Part shown: positions 1 through 9,365 of the stretch, in pieces
How the letters are laid out: each line of letters opens with the position of its first letter
How positions within the stretch are numbered: the stretch's first letter is position 1
Assembly (NCBI RefSeq): GCF_022347545.1
Contig: NZ_JAKREW010000009.1
Span: forward strand, 118,292 to 182,291
Direction: 5' to 3'
Length of the DNA stretch: 64,000 nucleotides
Origin: Terribium retamae
GTDB taxonomy: Bacteria > Pseudomonadota > Alphaproteobacteria > Rhizobiales > Rhizobiaceae
Program-made: the position numbers and the translations under genes
The notes under the pieces: model-generated
Told to the model about the DNA's origin: nothing
The model's database searches: none
Seen by the model: only the letters and a program-made list of their open reading frames with translations

Positions 1-170
1 GCCCCCGAGACGTCGGCCCCATAAGGCCGCTGGTCCGACAAGGCAGCGCCATAGCCGCCCGTGTTCCATTCCTTGCAGTTCACCACGCAAGCATGGCAAC
101 CGACACACACGTCGAGGTCGATGACGAGGCCGAGTTTCTTCGCTGTCGGCAGTGCTGGCAGTGAAGTCAT
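1..170 (-). CDS. soeB: SoeB-like 4Fe-4S ferredoxin subunit (partial, C-terminus off the window)
   Basis: Reading the minus strand from the ATG at 170 gives a protein starting MTSLPALPTAKKLGLVID, followed by a ferredoxin-type cluster CVGCHACVVNCKEW (C-x2-C-x2-C-x3-C). Only about 56 residues are inside the window. The ATG overlaps the stop codon of the upstream molybdopterin subunit by 4 bp (ATGA), so the two are translationally coupled. This is the expected electron-transfer subunit of a molybdopterin/Fe-S/membrane-anchor complex that passes electrons to quinone. The SoeB assignment rests on the partner gene and on the lack of any export signal; another complex of the same superfamily is possible. 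Confidence 0.75.
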   Translation of the reverse strand, partial: MTSLPALPTAKKLGLVIDLDVCVGCHACVVNCKEWNTGGYGAALSDQRPYGADVSG

Positions 171-3016
171 TGCGCCCACTCCTGCCCATAGCGCAATTCC
201 TCCGGGCTCGAGAGCTCATCATCCGGCTCCGCAAGGCCTGGGAAATGCGGTTCGCTGACGGCACCCTTGTCGGCTTTCTCGATGCGGACCCTGAGATCAT
301 ACCAGGCAGCCTGGCCGGTGATTGGATCGGAATTCGACCAGCGAAGCCCGTCTTGCCTTGGCGGTAGAAGTTCGTGGATCAAATGATTCATCAGGAAGGC
401 TTTTTGCGCTTCCGGAACGTTGCGATCCAATCCCCAGGCCCCTTCCCGCTTGCCGATGGCGTTCCAGGTCCACATCGTCGAGGAATTCACCGCCTCCATC
501 CGCACGACCGGCACCTTGATGCGGCTGTGGTGTGAGATCAACCAGGCCCAATCACCATCGACGAGGCCCAACCGCTCGCAGATCAGTCCCGGTACGTAGA
601 GCACGTTGGCGGTGTGGATCTGCCTCAGCCACGCATTCATCGAACCCCAGGAATGGTACATGGCTGCCGGGCGCTGGGTGATGGCGTGGTAGGGAAACTC
701 CTGCCCGTCGACCATTGCCTCGCCGAGCGGTCGGTACCAATCGGGCAACGGGTCGAAAGCATCGAGGATGCGCTGCCGGTGCGTTTCCGGCGCCACCGGC
801 TCGCGCAGGCCTTCAGCGGACAGCCGGAATTTCTGCAGCGCTTCCTGGTAGAGTTGGAACGTCACCGGCTGCGGCGTATCGAAGAAACCCATGCGCACCG
901 CGAAATCCTGATAGGCCTGGTTGGCATGTTTGAAGAACTGCGCTTCCAGGGGGATATGCGCCGAGAAGAACGAGCCGTTTTCAATATAGCGCCGCAATTG
1001 CTCCGGATTCGTTGCGCCGCGCCCGGCGCGGTCCCCTTGCAGGCCCCGGAAACCCGCCAGAGGTCCAATACCTGGCCGGCGTTCGTGGCGTACGATGTAG
1101 TCGGCATAATCCTTGTAGAGCGGCTTGCCGTGATTGTCGGCGAAGCCCGGCAAGCGCAGACGCGCGCCAAGATCGATCAGCACGCTCTGAAAGCCGCGTA
1201 CATTGCGGTCCGGTTCAATCACCGGCCAGCGGATGGCATCCTGCACGGCGTCCGGTTCCGAAATCGGCCGGTCGAGCAAAGAAATGCAGTCATGACGTTC
1301 GAGATAGGTCGTGTCAGGTAGGACGAGGTCGGCATAGGCGACCATCTCGGAAGCGTAGGCGTCTGAATAAATGATCTTCGGGATTTTGTATTCGCCGGTT
1401 ACCGGGTCCTTGTCCTCCAGCATGCGGATGACGCCTGCCGTGTTCATCGAGGAATTCCAGGCCATGTTGGCCATGTAGAGAAACAGCACATCGACCGGGT
1501 ACGGATCGCCGGCATGGGCATTCGCGATCACCATGTGCATCAGCCCATGCACCGAGAACGGCGCGTCCCAGGAAAACGCCTTGTCGATGCGCGTCGGCCG
1601 CCCCTCGGCGTCGACCAGAAGATCCTCCGGGCCGCGCGGAAAACCGAGATGCGGTCCTGAAAGCGGTTTGTTGGATCCGAAATGCTCGGCCCTGCCATGC
1701 GGTGTCGGATGCGCGGATACCGGCTTGGGGTAAGGCGGTTCGAAACGGAAACCGCCGGGGCAATCGACCGCTCCGATCAACACCTGCAACATGTGCAGTG
1801 CCCGTGCCGTCTGGAAACCGTTGGAATGAGCTGACAGCCCGCGCATTGCGTGGAATGACACCGGTCGCCCGACAAAACCTTCGTGACGCTGCCCATGCAC
1901 ATCCGTCCACGGCTGCTCGATGGTTATCGCTTCGTCGAAAGCCACGCGTGCGATTTCGGCTGCGAGCCCGCGGATGCTATCCGCTGCGACACCGGTTTCA
2001 GCGGAGACGGCTTCCGGCGCATATTTCGGATCGAGGTATCTCTCTGCAAGTAACTGGAAGGACGGCGTTGCGAAACGGCCGTCGGGAAGTTGCACCCGCC
2101 CGGAGAGCGCAGCCCTCGCGCCTTTGCTGCCAAGCGCGACAACCTGTTCGGTCACTGTTTCGAAAACGAGAGGCTTACCCTCGCCGTCGCGCGCGAACAG
2201 GCCGTGCTCGACGGTGCCGGGAGCGTCGATGACCAGCCAGGTGGCGTTGGAATAGCGCACCAGATAATCCACATCGATCCGGCGTGCTTTGAGCAATTCA
2301 TGAACGATGGCCAGGATCAGCAGTCCATCCGTACCCGGACGGATACCGATCCAGTTGTCGGCGACGGCCGAATAGCCGGTACGCACCGGGTTGACCGAAA
2401 CAAAGCGAGCGCCGTTCTGCTTCAGCTTGGCGATGCCCATCTTGATCGGGTTGGAATCGTGGTCTTCGGCGACTCCAAACAGCACAAACAGCTTGGTGCG
2501 ATCCCAATCCGGCGCACCGAATTCCCAGAAAGCGCCACCGATGGTCATGATGCCGGCGGCGGCCATGTTGACCGAACAGAAGCCACCATGCGCAGCATAA
2601 TTCGGCGTACCGAACTGCTGCGCCCAGAACCCCGTCAGCGACTGCGACTGATCTCGTCCGGTGAAGAAAGCGAGCTTCTTCGGATCGTCTCGGCGCACAT
2701 TGTCCAGCCAGCCCGTGGCGATCTCCAGCGCTTCGTCCCAGCTGATCTCCTCGAACTTGCCTGAGCCGCGCGGGCCTGTCCGCTTCAGCGGCGCACGCAG
2801 CCTGGCCGGCGCGTAGTGCTGCATGATACCCGCCGAGCCCTTGGCGCAGAGTACACCCTTGTTGACCGGGTGGTCGCGATTGCCCTCGATGTAACGGATC
2901 TTGCCGTCCTTGATGTGCACGTTGATGCCACACCGGCAAGCGCACATATAGCAGGTCGTCTTGCGGACCTCGTCGGCTATCGGTTCGGACAGCGCCACCC
3001 CTTCGGTGTGATTCAT
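167..3016 (-). CDS. soeA: SoeA-like molybdopterin oxidoreductase, probable cytoplasmic sulfite dehydrogenase catalytic subunit
   Basis: A 949-residue molybdopterin oxidoreductase of the DMSO-reductase superfamily. Near the N-terminus it has the 4Fe-4S ligands C22-x2-C25-x3-C29-x27-C57, followed by the usual molybdopterin and C-terminal molydopterin-binding domains. There is no twin-arginine leader, so it should stay in the cytoplasm. This matches SoeA of the SoeABC sulfite:quinone dehydrogenase, which oxidises sulfite released from thiosulfate, sulfonates or taurine. The start is set by GGAGGAAG seven bases upstream. It overlaps the ferredoxin subunit gene by 4 bp. A polysulfide- or thiosulfate-reductase-like enzyme is the main alternative. 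Confidence 0.75.
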   Translation of the reverse strand: MNHTEGVALSEPIADEVRKTTCYMCACRCGINVHIKDGKIRYIEGNRDHPVNKGVLCAKGSAGIMQHYAPARLRAPLKRTGPRGSGKFEEISWDEALEIATGWLDNVRRDDPKKLAFFTGRDQSQSLTGFWAQQFGTPNYAAHGGFCSVNMAAAGIMTIGGAFWEFGAPDWDRTKLFVLFGVAEDHDSNPIKMGIAKLKQNGARFVSVNPVRTGYSAVADNWIGIRPGTDGLLILAIVHELLKARRIDVDYLVRYSNATWLVIDAPGTVEHGLFARDGEGKPLVFETVTEQVVALGSKGARAALSGRVQLPDGRFATPSFQLLAERYLDPKYAPEAVSAETGVAADSIRGLAAEIARVAFDEAITIEQPWTDVHGQRHEGFVGRPVSFHAMRGLSAHSNGFQTARALHMLQVLIGAVDCPGGFRFEPPYPKPVSAHPTPHGRAEHFGSNKPLSGPHLGFPRGPEDLLVDAEGRPTRIDKAFSWDAPFSVHGLMHMVIANAHAGDPYPVDVLFLYMANMAWNSSMNTAGVIRMLEDKDPVTGEYKIPKIIYSDAYASEMVAYADLVLPDTTYLERHDCISLLDRPISEPDAVQDAIRWPVIEPDRNVRGFQSVLIDLGARLRLPGFADNHGKPLYKDYADYIVRHERRPGIGPLAGFRGLQGDRAGRGATNPEQLRRYIENGSFFSAHIPLEAQFFKHANQAYQDFAVRMGFFDTPQPVTFQLYQEALQKFRLSAEGLREPVAPETHRQRILDAFDPLPDWYRPLGEAMVDGQEFPYHAITQRPAAMYHSWGSMNAWLRQIHTANVLYVPGLICERLGLVDGDWAWLISHHSRIKVPVVRMEAVNSSTMWTWNAIGKREGAWGLDRNVPEAQKAFLMNHLIHELLPPRQDGLRWSNSDPITGQAAWYDLRVRIEKADKGAVSEPHFPGLAEPDDELSSPEELRYGQEWAQ

Positions 3017-3107
3017 CGAACAACTTCCTCCGCCTCAGACCGTACCGGCCCGAAACGGGAAAGGAAATGCGCGAAGAAGGTTCCCGACAGCAATTTCGTT
3101 CAGGGAT

Positions 3108-3129
3108 AGATCATGCTGGAGCATGATCT
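3108..3129. repeat. Palindrome AGATCATGCT-GG-AGCATGATCT
   Basis: Two perfect 10-bp arms separated by two bases lie in the ~295-bp gap between soeA and the L,D-transpeptidase gene. The GCATGATC core is a common word in rhizobial dispersed repeats, so this is probably a repeat remnant. It could also be an operator or a weak terminator for the transpeptidase. Nothing else recognisable is in this gap. Confidence 0.5.
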
Positions 3130-3311
3130 CCCACTGTCTTGATAAATTAAGAAAATACACACCAGCGCACGCATGGGTTTGCCCATGTCAGCAATGGGCA
3201 CGAAGATGCCACGACCGCGCGGGATCGAAGCAGCCGCTCTCAGCGTGGCTGCGGAGCGGCAGGAATGCGGCCCACGCTCAAAATTTTCCGGCAAAAGAGC
3301 TCGAAGCTCCT

Positions 3312-3743
3312 TCAATATGTGACGACGATCCGTGTGTCCTTCATGCCCACTTCGCGGACCAGTGAGTAAAAGGTCGCCGCGTTGGCCGTGGCAAGGCGCA
3401 CGCAGCCATGCGAGGCAGGCCGACCCAGTTGTCGCACAGCATTCGTGCCATGCACCGCATAGCCGCCATGGTAAAAGACGGAATAAGGCATCGGCGAATT
3501 GTCGTATTTCTTGGAATACCACATCTTGTGCAGACGCTTGGGCTTCCAGCTTCCGCTCGGGGTCACGTAACCCTTTCGGGCGGTTGAGACATTCCAGCGA
3601 TACAGCACCTCGCCGTAGCGGCTGACTGTCATCGTTTGCGTCGAAATGTTGACCCTCGCAACGAGGCCGTCGGCTCGGCTTTCAACCGCGCTGACCAACA
3701 ACATCGCCCCCAGAACACCTCCCATGAGAACAGACTTCTTCAT
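3312..3743 (-). CDS. Small L,D-transpeptidase (YkuD domain), exported
   Basis: A 143-residue protein with an N-terminal signal peptide (about residues 1-24, ending near SRADG) followed directly by a YkuD catalytic domain. The active-site block has H98 (VHGTN) and the SHGCVR motif with H112 and C114. Such enzymes form 3-3 crosslinks in peptidoglycan or attach proteins to it in the periplasm. The ATG at 3743 is chosen because AAGGAGAGGG lies 8-12 bases upstream; the longer reading frame would translate that ribosome-binding site. It is one of three L,D-transpeptidases in the window. Confidence 0.88.
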   Translation of the reverse strand: MKKSVLMGGVLGAMLLVSAVESRADGLVARVNISTQTMTVSRYGEVLYRWNVSTARKGYVTPSGSWKPKRLHKMWYSKKYDNSPMPYSVFYHGGYAVHGTNAVRQLGRPASHGCVRLATANAATFYSLVREVGMKDTRIVVTY

Positions 3744-3957
3744 GAGTCCAATCCCTCTCCTTGCATTGCTTCCCCACACTTGCCTCCCTCACACTATCTT
3801 TCAAAGGTTAAAAGAACAGTGATCTGCGTTACATAAGAGATCTTGCGAGCCGCTGTTGACGAAGATTTGAACGGATTGACGGCGCAATTGGCACCAGGCG
3901 GCTGGATCAACCCGAAGGGTCTTGCAAGGCACGGCCTTTCCCTGCTCAATTTCGCGC

Positions 3958-5235
3958 ATGACCGACCGACTCCTGCAAAGCGTCGAAGCGCGCACCGACG
4001 ACCTCGTCGCGCTGACCGCCGACCTCATCCGCTTCCCGACCGTGAATCCGCCTGGCGAGGCGTATCGCCCCTGCGCAGAGTTCATCGCCAAGCGCTTGGA
4101 GAAACGAGGCTTCGGGATCGAGCTGATCCGCGGCGAAGGCACGCCGGGCGACACCGACCGCTATCCGCGCGTCAATGTGGTTGCACGCTTCGACGGCCGC
4201 TCGCCGGGCCCGACAGTGCATTTCAACTCCCATATCGATGTGGTCGAGGCGGGGGAAGGTTGGACGGTCGATCCCTTCGCGGGCGTGGTAAAGGATGGCC
4301 GTGTCTACGGCCGCGGCGCCTGCGACATGAAAGGCGGCCTCGCAGCCTCCATCATCGCCGTTGAAGCTTTCATGGAAGCCTATCCGGATTTTCCCGGCGC
4401 CATCGAGATCTCGGGCACCGTTGACGAGGAATCCGGCGGGTTCGGTGGTGTTGCCTACCTGGCCAGCAAAGGCTACTTCTCGAAGCCAAAGGTCGATCAC
4501 GTCATCATCCCCGAGCCATTGAACAAGGAGCGCATCTGCCTCGGCCATCGCGGTGTCTGGTGGGCCGAGATCGAGACGCTGGGCGAGATCGCGCACGGCT
4601 CGATGCCTTTTCTCGGCGACAATGCGGTGCGCCATATGGGTGCCGTCCTGGCCGCCTTCGAGGCAGATCTTTTTCCCGCGCTTGACCGCAAACAAACCTC
4701 GATGCCGGTGGTGCCCGAAGGCGCGCGCCGCTCCACCATGAACATCAATTCGATCCACGGCGGCCAGACCGAGGATTTCAGGCCCGGCCTGCCCTCACCC
4801 AATGTGCCGGATTCGTGCCGGCTCACCATCGATCGCCGCTTCCTGCTCGAAGAAAAGCTCGACGAGGTGAAGCGCGAGGTGACCGACATCCTCGACCGGT
4901 TGAAGCGCGACCGGAAGAAATTCGACTATCGCATCCGCGATGTCATGGAGGTTCAGCCGACCATGACCGAGCGCGATGCACCGGTGGTCAAGGCAGTCGC
5001 CGAAGGCATCATGCAGGTTTTTGAGCGTGAACCGGACTACGTGATTTCACCCGGTACCTATGATCAGAAACACGTTGCCCGTATCGGCCACTTGTTCGAT
5101 TGCATCGCCTACGGCCCCGGCATCCTCGACCTTGCCCATCGGCCGGACGAATGGGTTGGTATCGAGGACATGGTGCAATCGGCCAAGGTCATGGCGATCG
5201 GGTTGAATGTGCTGTTGCGTGATGGGCGCAGCTAA
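3958..5235 (+). CDS. M20 family metallopeptidase (ArgE/DapE type deacylase)
   Basis: A 425-residue dinuclear zinc hydrolase of the acetylornithine deacetylase/succinyl-diaminopimelate desuccinylase family. Visible metal and catalytic residues are H92 and D94 (SHIDVV), D123 (ACDMKGG) and the glutamate pair E157-E158 (DEESGG). It should hydrolyse an N-acyl amino acid or dipeptide in the cytoplasm. The gene lies next to an OsmC gene (convergent, 4-bp overlap) and an oligopeptide-type ABC transporter, so it may process an imported peptide or N-acyl compound. An upstream in-frame TTG at 3922 with a better ribosome-binding site is an alternative start. Confidence 0.85.
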   Translation: MTDRLLQSVEARTDDLVALTADLIRFPTVNPPGEAYRPCAEFIAKRLEKRGFGIELIRGEGTPGDTDRYPRVNVVARFDGRSPGPTVHFNSHIDVVEAGEGWTVDPFAGVVKDGRVYGRGACDMKGGLAASIIAVEAFMEAYPDFPGAIEISGTVDEESGGFGGVAYLASKGYFSKPKVDHVIIPEPLNKERICLGHRGVWWAEIETLGEIAHGSMPFLGDNAVRHMGAVLAAFEADLFPALDRKQTSMPVVPEGARRSTMNINSIHGGQTEDFRPGLPSPNVPDSCRLTIDRRFLLEEKLDEVKREVTDILDRLKRDRKKFDYRIRDVMEVQPTMTERDAPVVKAVAEGIMQVFEREPDYVISPGTYDQKHVARIGHLFDCIAYGPGILDLAHRPDEWVGIEDMVQSAKVMAIGLNVLLRDGRS

Positions 5236-5741
5236 AGCCGTTGCGCCGTCACGGACAGGTCCGGCCGCTGATTGATCGTCTGAAAAACCACGCAGTAGCG
5301 TTCGGTGAGTTTCACAAGCGAATCGATGCGCTCCTGTGGTTCGTCGGTCTGCAACTGGATGCCCAGCCTTATCGCTCTGAATCCGACCGGCGTTTCCTTG
5401 GCAACGCCCAGCGTGCCGCGAAAATCGAGATCGCCCTCGGCGGTTACGGTGGCGCCGTCCAACCGGAATTCGAGTGCGGTCGCGACGGCCTTCAGCGTCA
5501 CGCCCGCGCAGGCAACCAAAGCTTCGAGCAGCATATCGCCGGAGCACAATTCCAACCCGCTGCCGCCGGTCGCCGGATGGAGGCCAGCAATTGCCAGGGC
5601 GCGGCCGGTCTCCACCTTGCAGGCGATCGACTGATCGTCGATCGAACCCTTGGCGCGCAAGGTAATGAGCGCTTTTTCCGGTGCCTCGCGATAGGCTTCC
5701 TTGAGCGGCGCCTGCAGATTCTTGAGTGTTGCAGCGTCCAT
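5232..5741 (-). CDS. OsmC/Ohr family protein
   Basis: A 169-residue OsmC-fold protein. The two cysteines expected of the peroxidatic/resolving pair are seen in LVACAGVT and in ERYCVVF. These proteins reduce organic or fatty-acid hydroperoxides, although many YhfA-like members have no proven substrate. The ATG at 5741 is preferred because GGAGGG lies seven bases upstream; the ATG at 5747 is too close to that site. The end overlaps the convergent peptidase stop codon by four bases. Confidence 0.85.
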   Translation of the reverse strand: MDAATLKNLQAPLKEAYREAPEKALITLRAKGSIDDQSIACKVETGRALAIAGLHPATGGSGLELCSGDMLLEALVACAGVTLKAVATALEFRLDGATVTAEGDLDFRGTLGVAKETPVGFRAIRLGIQLQTDEPQERIDSLVKLTERYCVVFQTINQRPDLSVTAQRL

Positions 5742-5921
5742 CGTCATACCCTCCCGCCCGTAGTGCGTCACAGCATGTCGTAGCGCACCAAGCGTGGCCG
5801 GTATATTGGCACAAGATTTCCCCAGCAGCATCATCGAGGAAAACAAACGTGATTTACTCCGTTGGAATTTCACGCTTCTATCCCGCCCGAGCTAACCAAG
5901 CGGAAGAATGAGGGGAATGCG

Positions 5922-7403
5922 ATGAGGCTCTGGAAAACGGTTTTGGCTGCTACCGCCGTGGCGCTTGGCTGCGGCACGACAGCACTCGCCGCGCGCACCG
6001 ACCTGGTACTTGGCATGGTGCTGGAGCCACCGCATCTCGACCCGACCGCGGGTGCAGCCGCCGCTATCCGTGAAGTCACCTATGCCAACATATTCGAAGG
6101 CTTGACCCGGATCGGCCCTAACGGCGAGGTCCTGCCGGATCTGGCCGAAAGCTGGACGATCTCGGAAGACGGCAAGGTCTATACCTTCAAGCTGCACACA
6201 GGAGTGAAGTTCCACGACGGCACTGATTTCGACGCCTCCGACGTCAAGTTCTCGCTCGACCGTGCCCGTGCCGAGAACTCCCAAAACGCCCAGAAACAGC
6301 TCTTTGCAGCCATCGATACCGTCGACGTCATCGATCCCGCGACGGTCAAGGTCACACTGAAACAGCCGCAAGGCTCCTTCCTCTACAATATGGGCTGGGG
6401 CGATGCGGTGATCGTGGCGCCCGAAAGCGCCGAGACCAACAAGGAAAAGCCGATCGGTACCGGTCCCTTCAAATTCCAGAACTGGGCAAAGGGTTCGTCG
6501 GTCACACTGGTGAAATCGGACAATTATTGGGGCGCGCCGGTTTCTCTGGACAAGGCTGAATTCCGCTTCATCCCCGATGCCTCCGCCGCGGTCCCCGCCA
6601 TGCTATCCGGCGACGTGCAGGCCTTCCCCAACATGCCAACCAGCGATAGCCTCTCGCAATTCCAGTCCGACCCGCGCTTCAAGGTCGTGGTCGGTTCCAC
6701 CGAGGGCGAAACCATCCTTGCCATGAACAACGGCAAGCCGCCATTCGACCAGATCAAGGTCCGCCAGGCGATCTCTTATGCGCTCGACCGCAAGGCGATC
6801 ATAGACGGCGCTTCCGAAGGCCTTGGCCAGCCGATCGGTTCACATATGTCACCGTCCAGCAAGGATTATGTCGACCTGACCGGCACCTACCCGCACGATG
6901 CGGCCAAGGCGAAAGAGCTTCTGAAGGAGGCAGGTTTGGAAGGCGGCACAAAAGTGACGCTGAAGCTGCCGCCGCCGCCCTATGCCCGCCTCGGCGGCGA
7001 GATCATCGCATCGCAACTGCGTGATGTCGGCATCGAAGCCGAAATCATTCCAGTGGAATGGGCGCAGTGGCTGGACCAGGTCTTCACCAAGAAAGACTAC
7101 GACCTGACCATCGTTTCCCATGTCGAGCCCAACGACATCGGCATCTACGCGCGCAAGGACTATTACTTCAATTACCAGAACCCGGAGTTCAACAAGGTGA
7201 TCGAAGAGCTCGATCTCACCGCGGACGAAGGCAAGCGCAAGGAGCTGCTCGGCAAGGCCCAGAAGATCCTCGCGGACGGCGCTGTGGTCGGCTTCCTGTT
7301 CGAACTGCCGAAGGTCGGCGTCTGGGATGCGAAGATCGAAGGCCTGTGGCAGAACCAGCCCGTGCCGGCAAATGACCTCACCAGGGTGAAGTGGAACGAC
7401 TGA
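5922..7403 (+). CDS. ABC transporter substrate-binding protein, oligopeptide type (SBP_bac_5)
   Basis: A 493-residue periplasmic binding protein of the DppA/OppA/nickel family with an N-terminal signal peptide ending near residue 23 (TALAARTD). GAGGGG precedes the chosen ATG at a good distance. It is the first gene of a transporter operon (binding protein, two permeases, fused double ATPase), which supports import of a peptide or a similar small polar solute. The ligand cannot be told from sequence. A palindromic repeat lies between it and the first permease gene and may lower downstream expression. Confidence 0.92.
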   Translation: MRLWKTVLAATAVALGCGTTALAARTDLVLGMVLEPPHLDPTAGAAAAIREVTYANIFEGLTRIGPNGEVLPDLAESWTISEDGKVYTFKLHTGVKFHDGTDFDASDVKFSLDRARAENSQNAQKQLFAAIDTVDVIDPATVKVTLKQPQGSFLYNMGWGDAVIVAPESAETNKEKPIGTGPFKFQNWAKGSSVTLVKSDNYWGAPVSLDKAEFRFIPDASAAVPAMLSGDVQAFPNMPTSDSLSQFQSDPRFKVVVGSTEGETILAMNNGKPPFDQIKVRQAISYALDRKAIIDGASEGLGQPIGSHMSPSSKDYVDLTGTYPHDAAKAKELLKEAGLEGGTKVTLKLPPPPYARLGGEIIASQLRDVGIEAEIIPVEWAQWLDQVFTKKDYDLTIVSHVEPNDIGIYARKDYYFNYQNPEFNKVIEELDLTADEGKRKELLGKAQKILADGAVVGFLFELPKVGVWDAKIEGLWQNQPVPANDLTRVKWND

Positions 7404-7410
7404 TGAAAGC

Positions 7411-7536
7411 GTTCTCCCCGTTTACGGGGAGAAGATGCCGGCAGGCAGATGAGGGGCGACACCAGAAATTGCAGAATGTAGCGTTGCCCCTCATCCGGCC
7501 CTTCGGGCCACCTTCTCCCCGTGAACGGGGCGAAGG
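7411..7536. repeat. RIME-like palindromic intergenic repeat element
   Basis: The gap between the binding-protein and permease genes is filled by nested inverted repeats. There are flanking hairpins (CTCCCCGTTTACGGGGAG at the left, CTCCCCGTGAACGGGG at the right) and an inner pair GATGAGGGGC (7448-7457) / GCCCCTCATC (7486-7495). Such elements are widespread between genes in Rhizobiales. Placed here, the RNA hairpins could protect the upstream message or reduce read-through. Confidence 0.8.
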
Positions 7537-7551
7537 AAAGGCGCGCCGAGC

Positions 7552-8499
7552 ATGACCGCATACCTCCTCAAGCGCGTTGCCATCGCCTTCGCAACACTGG
7601 TGCTGGCCTCTATCGTCGTCTTTGCCGTGCTGGAAATCCTGCCCGGCGATCCGGCACGCCTGATGCTCGGTATGAATGCCACTGCCGAGCAGGTCGAACA
7701 GGTGCGCACGCAGATGGGGCTGAATGACCCGCTGCTGTTGCGCTACTTTCACTGGGTCGGCAATCTCGTCCTGCTCGATTTCGGCCGCTCCTACACCTAC
7801 TCGGTCCCGGTCATCGACCTGGTACGCGAGCGCGTCGCCGTCTCACTGCCGCTGGCGCTGATTGCGCTCGCCCTGTCGACCCTCATCGCCATTCCCGTCG
7901 GTCTGCATGCCGCTTCGCGGCAGGGCCGTTTCGGCGACACCGTTTCTATGGGCGTCTCGCAGATCGGCGTCGCCATACCGAACTTTTGGTTTGCGCTGCT
8001 TCTGATCTATCTCTTCGCGGTATGGCTGAAATGGGTGCCGGCCGGCGGCTTTCCCGGCTGGAGCGCGGGCATATGGCAGGCATTGAAGGCGCTGATCCTG
8101 CCTGCTGTCGCCCTGGCGCTGCCGCAGGCGGCAATCCTTGCCCGCGTGACCCGCCAGGCGATGATCGAGGTCCTGTCGGAAGACTACATTCGCACGGCCC
8201 GCGCCAAAGGCATGCCCTATCGCGCGGTGCTTTGGCGACACGCCCTGCGTAATGCCATGATCCCTGTGCTGACCATCCTTGGCCTGCAGTTCGCCTTCCT
8301 GCTTGCTGGCACCATCATCATCGAAAACGTCTTCTATCTGCCAGGTCTCGGTCGCCTCATCTTCCAGGCCATAACGCAACGCGACCTGATCGTGGTCGAA
8401 AGCGTCGTCATGCTGCTGGTTGCGACCGTGATCCTCGTCAATCTTGTCGTCGATTTCTCCTATGCGATGATCGATCCACGCCTGCGGGGGCGCTCGTGA
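7552..8499 (+). CDS. ABC transporter permease, DppB/GsiC type
   Basis: A 315-residue inner-membrane permease with about six transmembrane segments and the BPD_transp_1 coupling region (EDYIRTARAKG), which docks to the ATPase. The N-terminal membrane anchor and long periplasmic loop with EILPGDPA and GLNDPL are typical of the first permease of peptide importers. Its stop overlaps the GTG start of the next permease gene by four bases (GTGA). Confidence 0.92.
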   Translation: MTAYLLKRVAIAFATLVLASIVVFAVLEILPGDPARLMLGMNATAEQVEQVRTQMGLNDPLLLRYFHWVGNLVLLDFGRSYTYSVPVIDLVRERVAVSLPLALIALALSTLIAIPVGLHAASRQGRFGDTVSMGVSQIGVAIPNFWFALLLIYLFAVWLKWVPAGGFPGWSAGIWQALKALILPAVALALPQAAILARVTRQAMIEVLSEDYIRTARAKGMPYRAVLWRHALRNAMIPVLTILGLQFAFLLAGTIIIENVFYLPGLGRLIFQAITQRDLIVVESVVMLLVATVILVNLVVDFSYAMIDPRLRGRS

Positions 8500-9365
8500 C
8501 GCTGCAGACCGAAATCCCGCGTGAGAGCCTGACGTCATTGGCTGCAAAGGCCTTGCACCACAGATCCTTCATTGCAGGTTTCTTCGTCACCGTGCTGGTG
8601 GCGGGAATGGCCGCCCTCTCCTTCCTCTGGACGCCTTATGATGTCACCAAGCTGGTGATCTCCGACAAGCTTCTGGCCCCATCCGCGGCACACTGGTTCG
8701 GTACCGATCATTTTGGCCGCGACGTGCTTTCGATGATCATGATTGGGGCCCGCAATTCCATCGCGGTCGCCTTGGTCGCCGTCGGCATCGGCATCGGCAT
8801 CGGCGTACCGCTGGGCTGCTGGGCTGCTGCGCGCGGTGGCTTTGTCGATGAAGCGCTGATGCGGCTGAACGATCTTGTCTTTGCCTTCCCGGCGCTGCTG
8901 TCGGCTATCATGATCACCGCGATCTTCGGCCCGGGTGCAATCAACGCGATCATTGCGATTGGCATCTTCAACATCCCGGTTTTTGCCCGCGTAGCCCGCG
9001 CCGGTGCACTTTCCATCTGGCCGCGCGAGTATATCCTTGCCGCCCGCGCTGCCGGCAAAGGCAAGGCTCTGATCACGCTTGAACATATCCTGCCCAATAT
9101 CGCGACGTTGCTTCTGGTGCAGGGCACCATCCAGTTCGCACTGGGCATCCTGGCCGAAGCCAGCCTGTCCTATGTCGGCCTGGGCGCCCAGCCGCCGATG
9201 CCGAGTTGGGGCCGGATGCTGTTCGAGGCGCAGACCCGTATGGCGCAGGCGCCCTGGATGGCGATCTTCCCGGGTATGGCCATCGTCATCACCGTCCTGG
9301 CACTGAATCTTTTGGGCGATGGTGTCGCCGATATCCTCGATCCGAAATCGCGGCGGCGTCGATGA
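8496..9365 (+). CDS. ABC transporter permease, DppC type
   Basis: A 289-residue second permease with an N-terminal transmembrane helix, the motif HWFGTDHFGRDV typical of DppC-like proteins, and the EYILAARAAGKG coupling loop. Translation starts at GTG 8496 inside the stop of the upstream permease gene, and its own stop overlaps the ATG of the ATPase gene, so the three are translationally coupled. It forms the channel together with the DppB-like partner. Confidence 0.92.
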   Translation: MTLQTEIPRESLTSLAAKALHHRSFIAGFFVTVLVAGMAALSFLWTPYDVTKLVISDKLLAPSAAHWFGTDHFGRDVLSMIMIGARNSIAVALVAVGIGIGIGVPLGCWAAARGGFVDEALMRLNDLVFAFPALLSAIMITAIFGPGAINAIIAIGIFNIPVFARVARAGALSIWPREYILAARAAGKGKALITLEHILPNIATLLLVQGTIQFALGILAEASLSYVGLGAQPPMPSWGRMLFEAQTRMAQAPWMAIFPGMAIVITVLALNLLGDGVADILDPKSRRRR

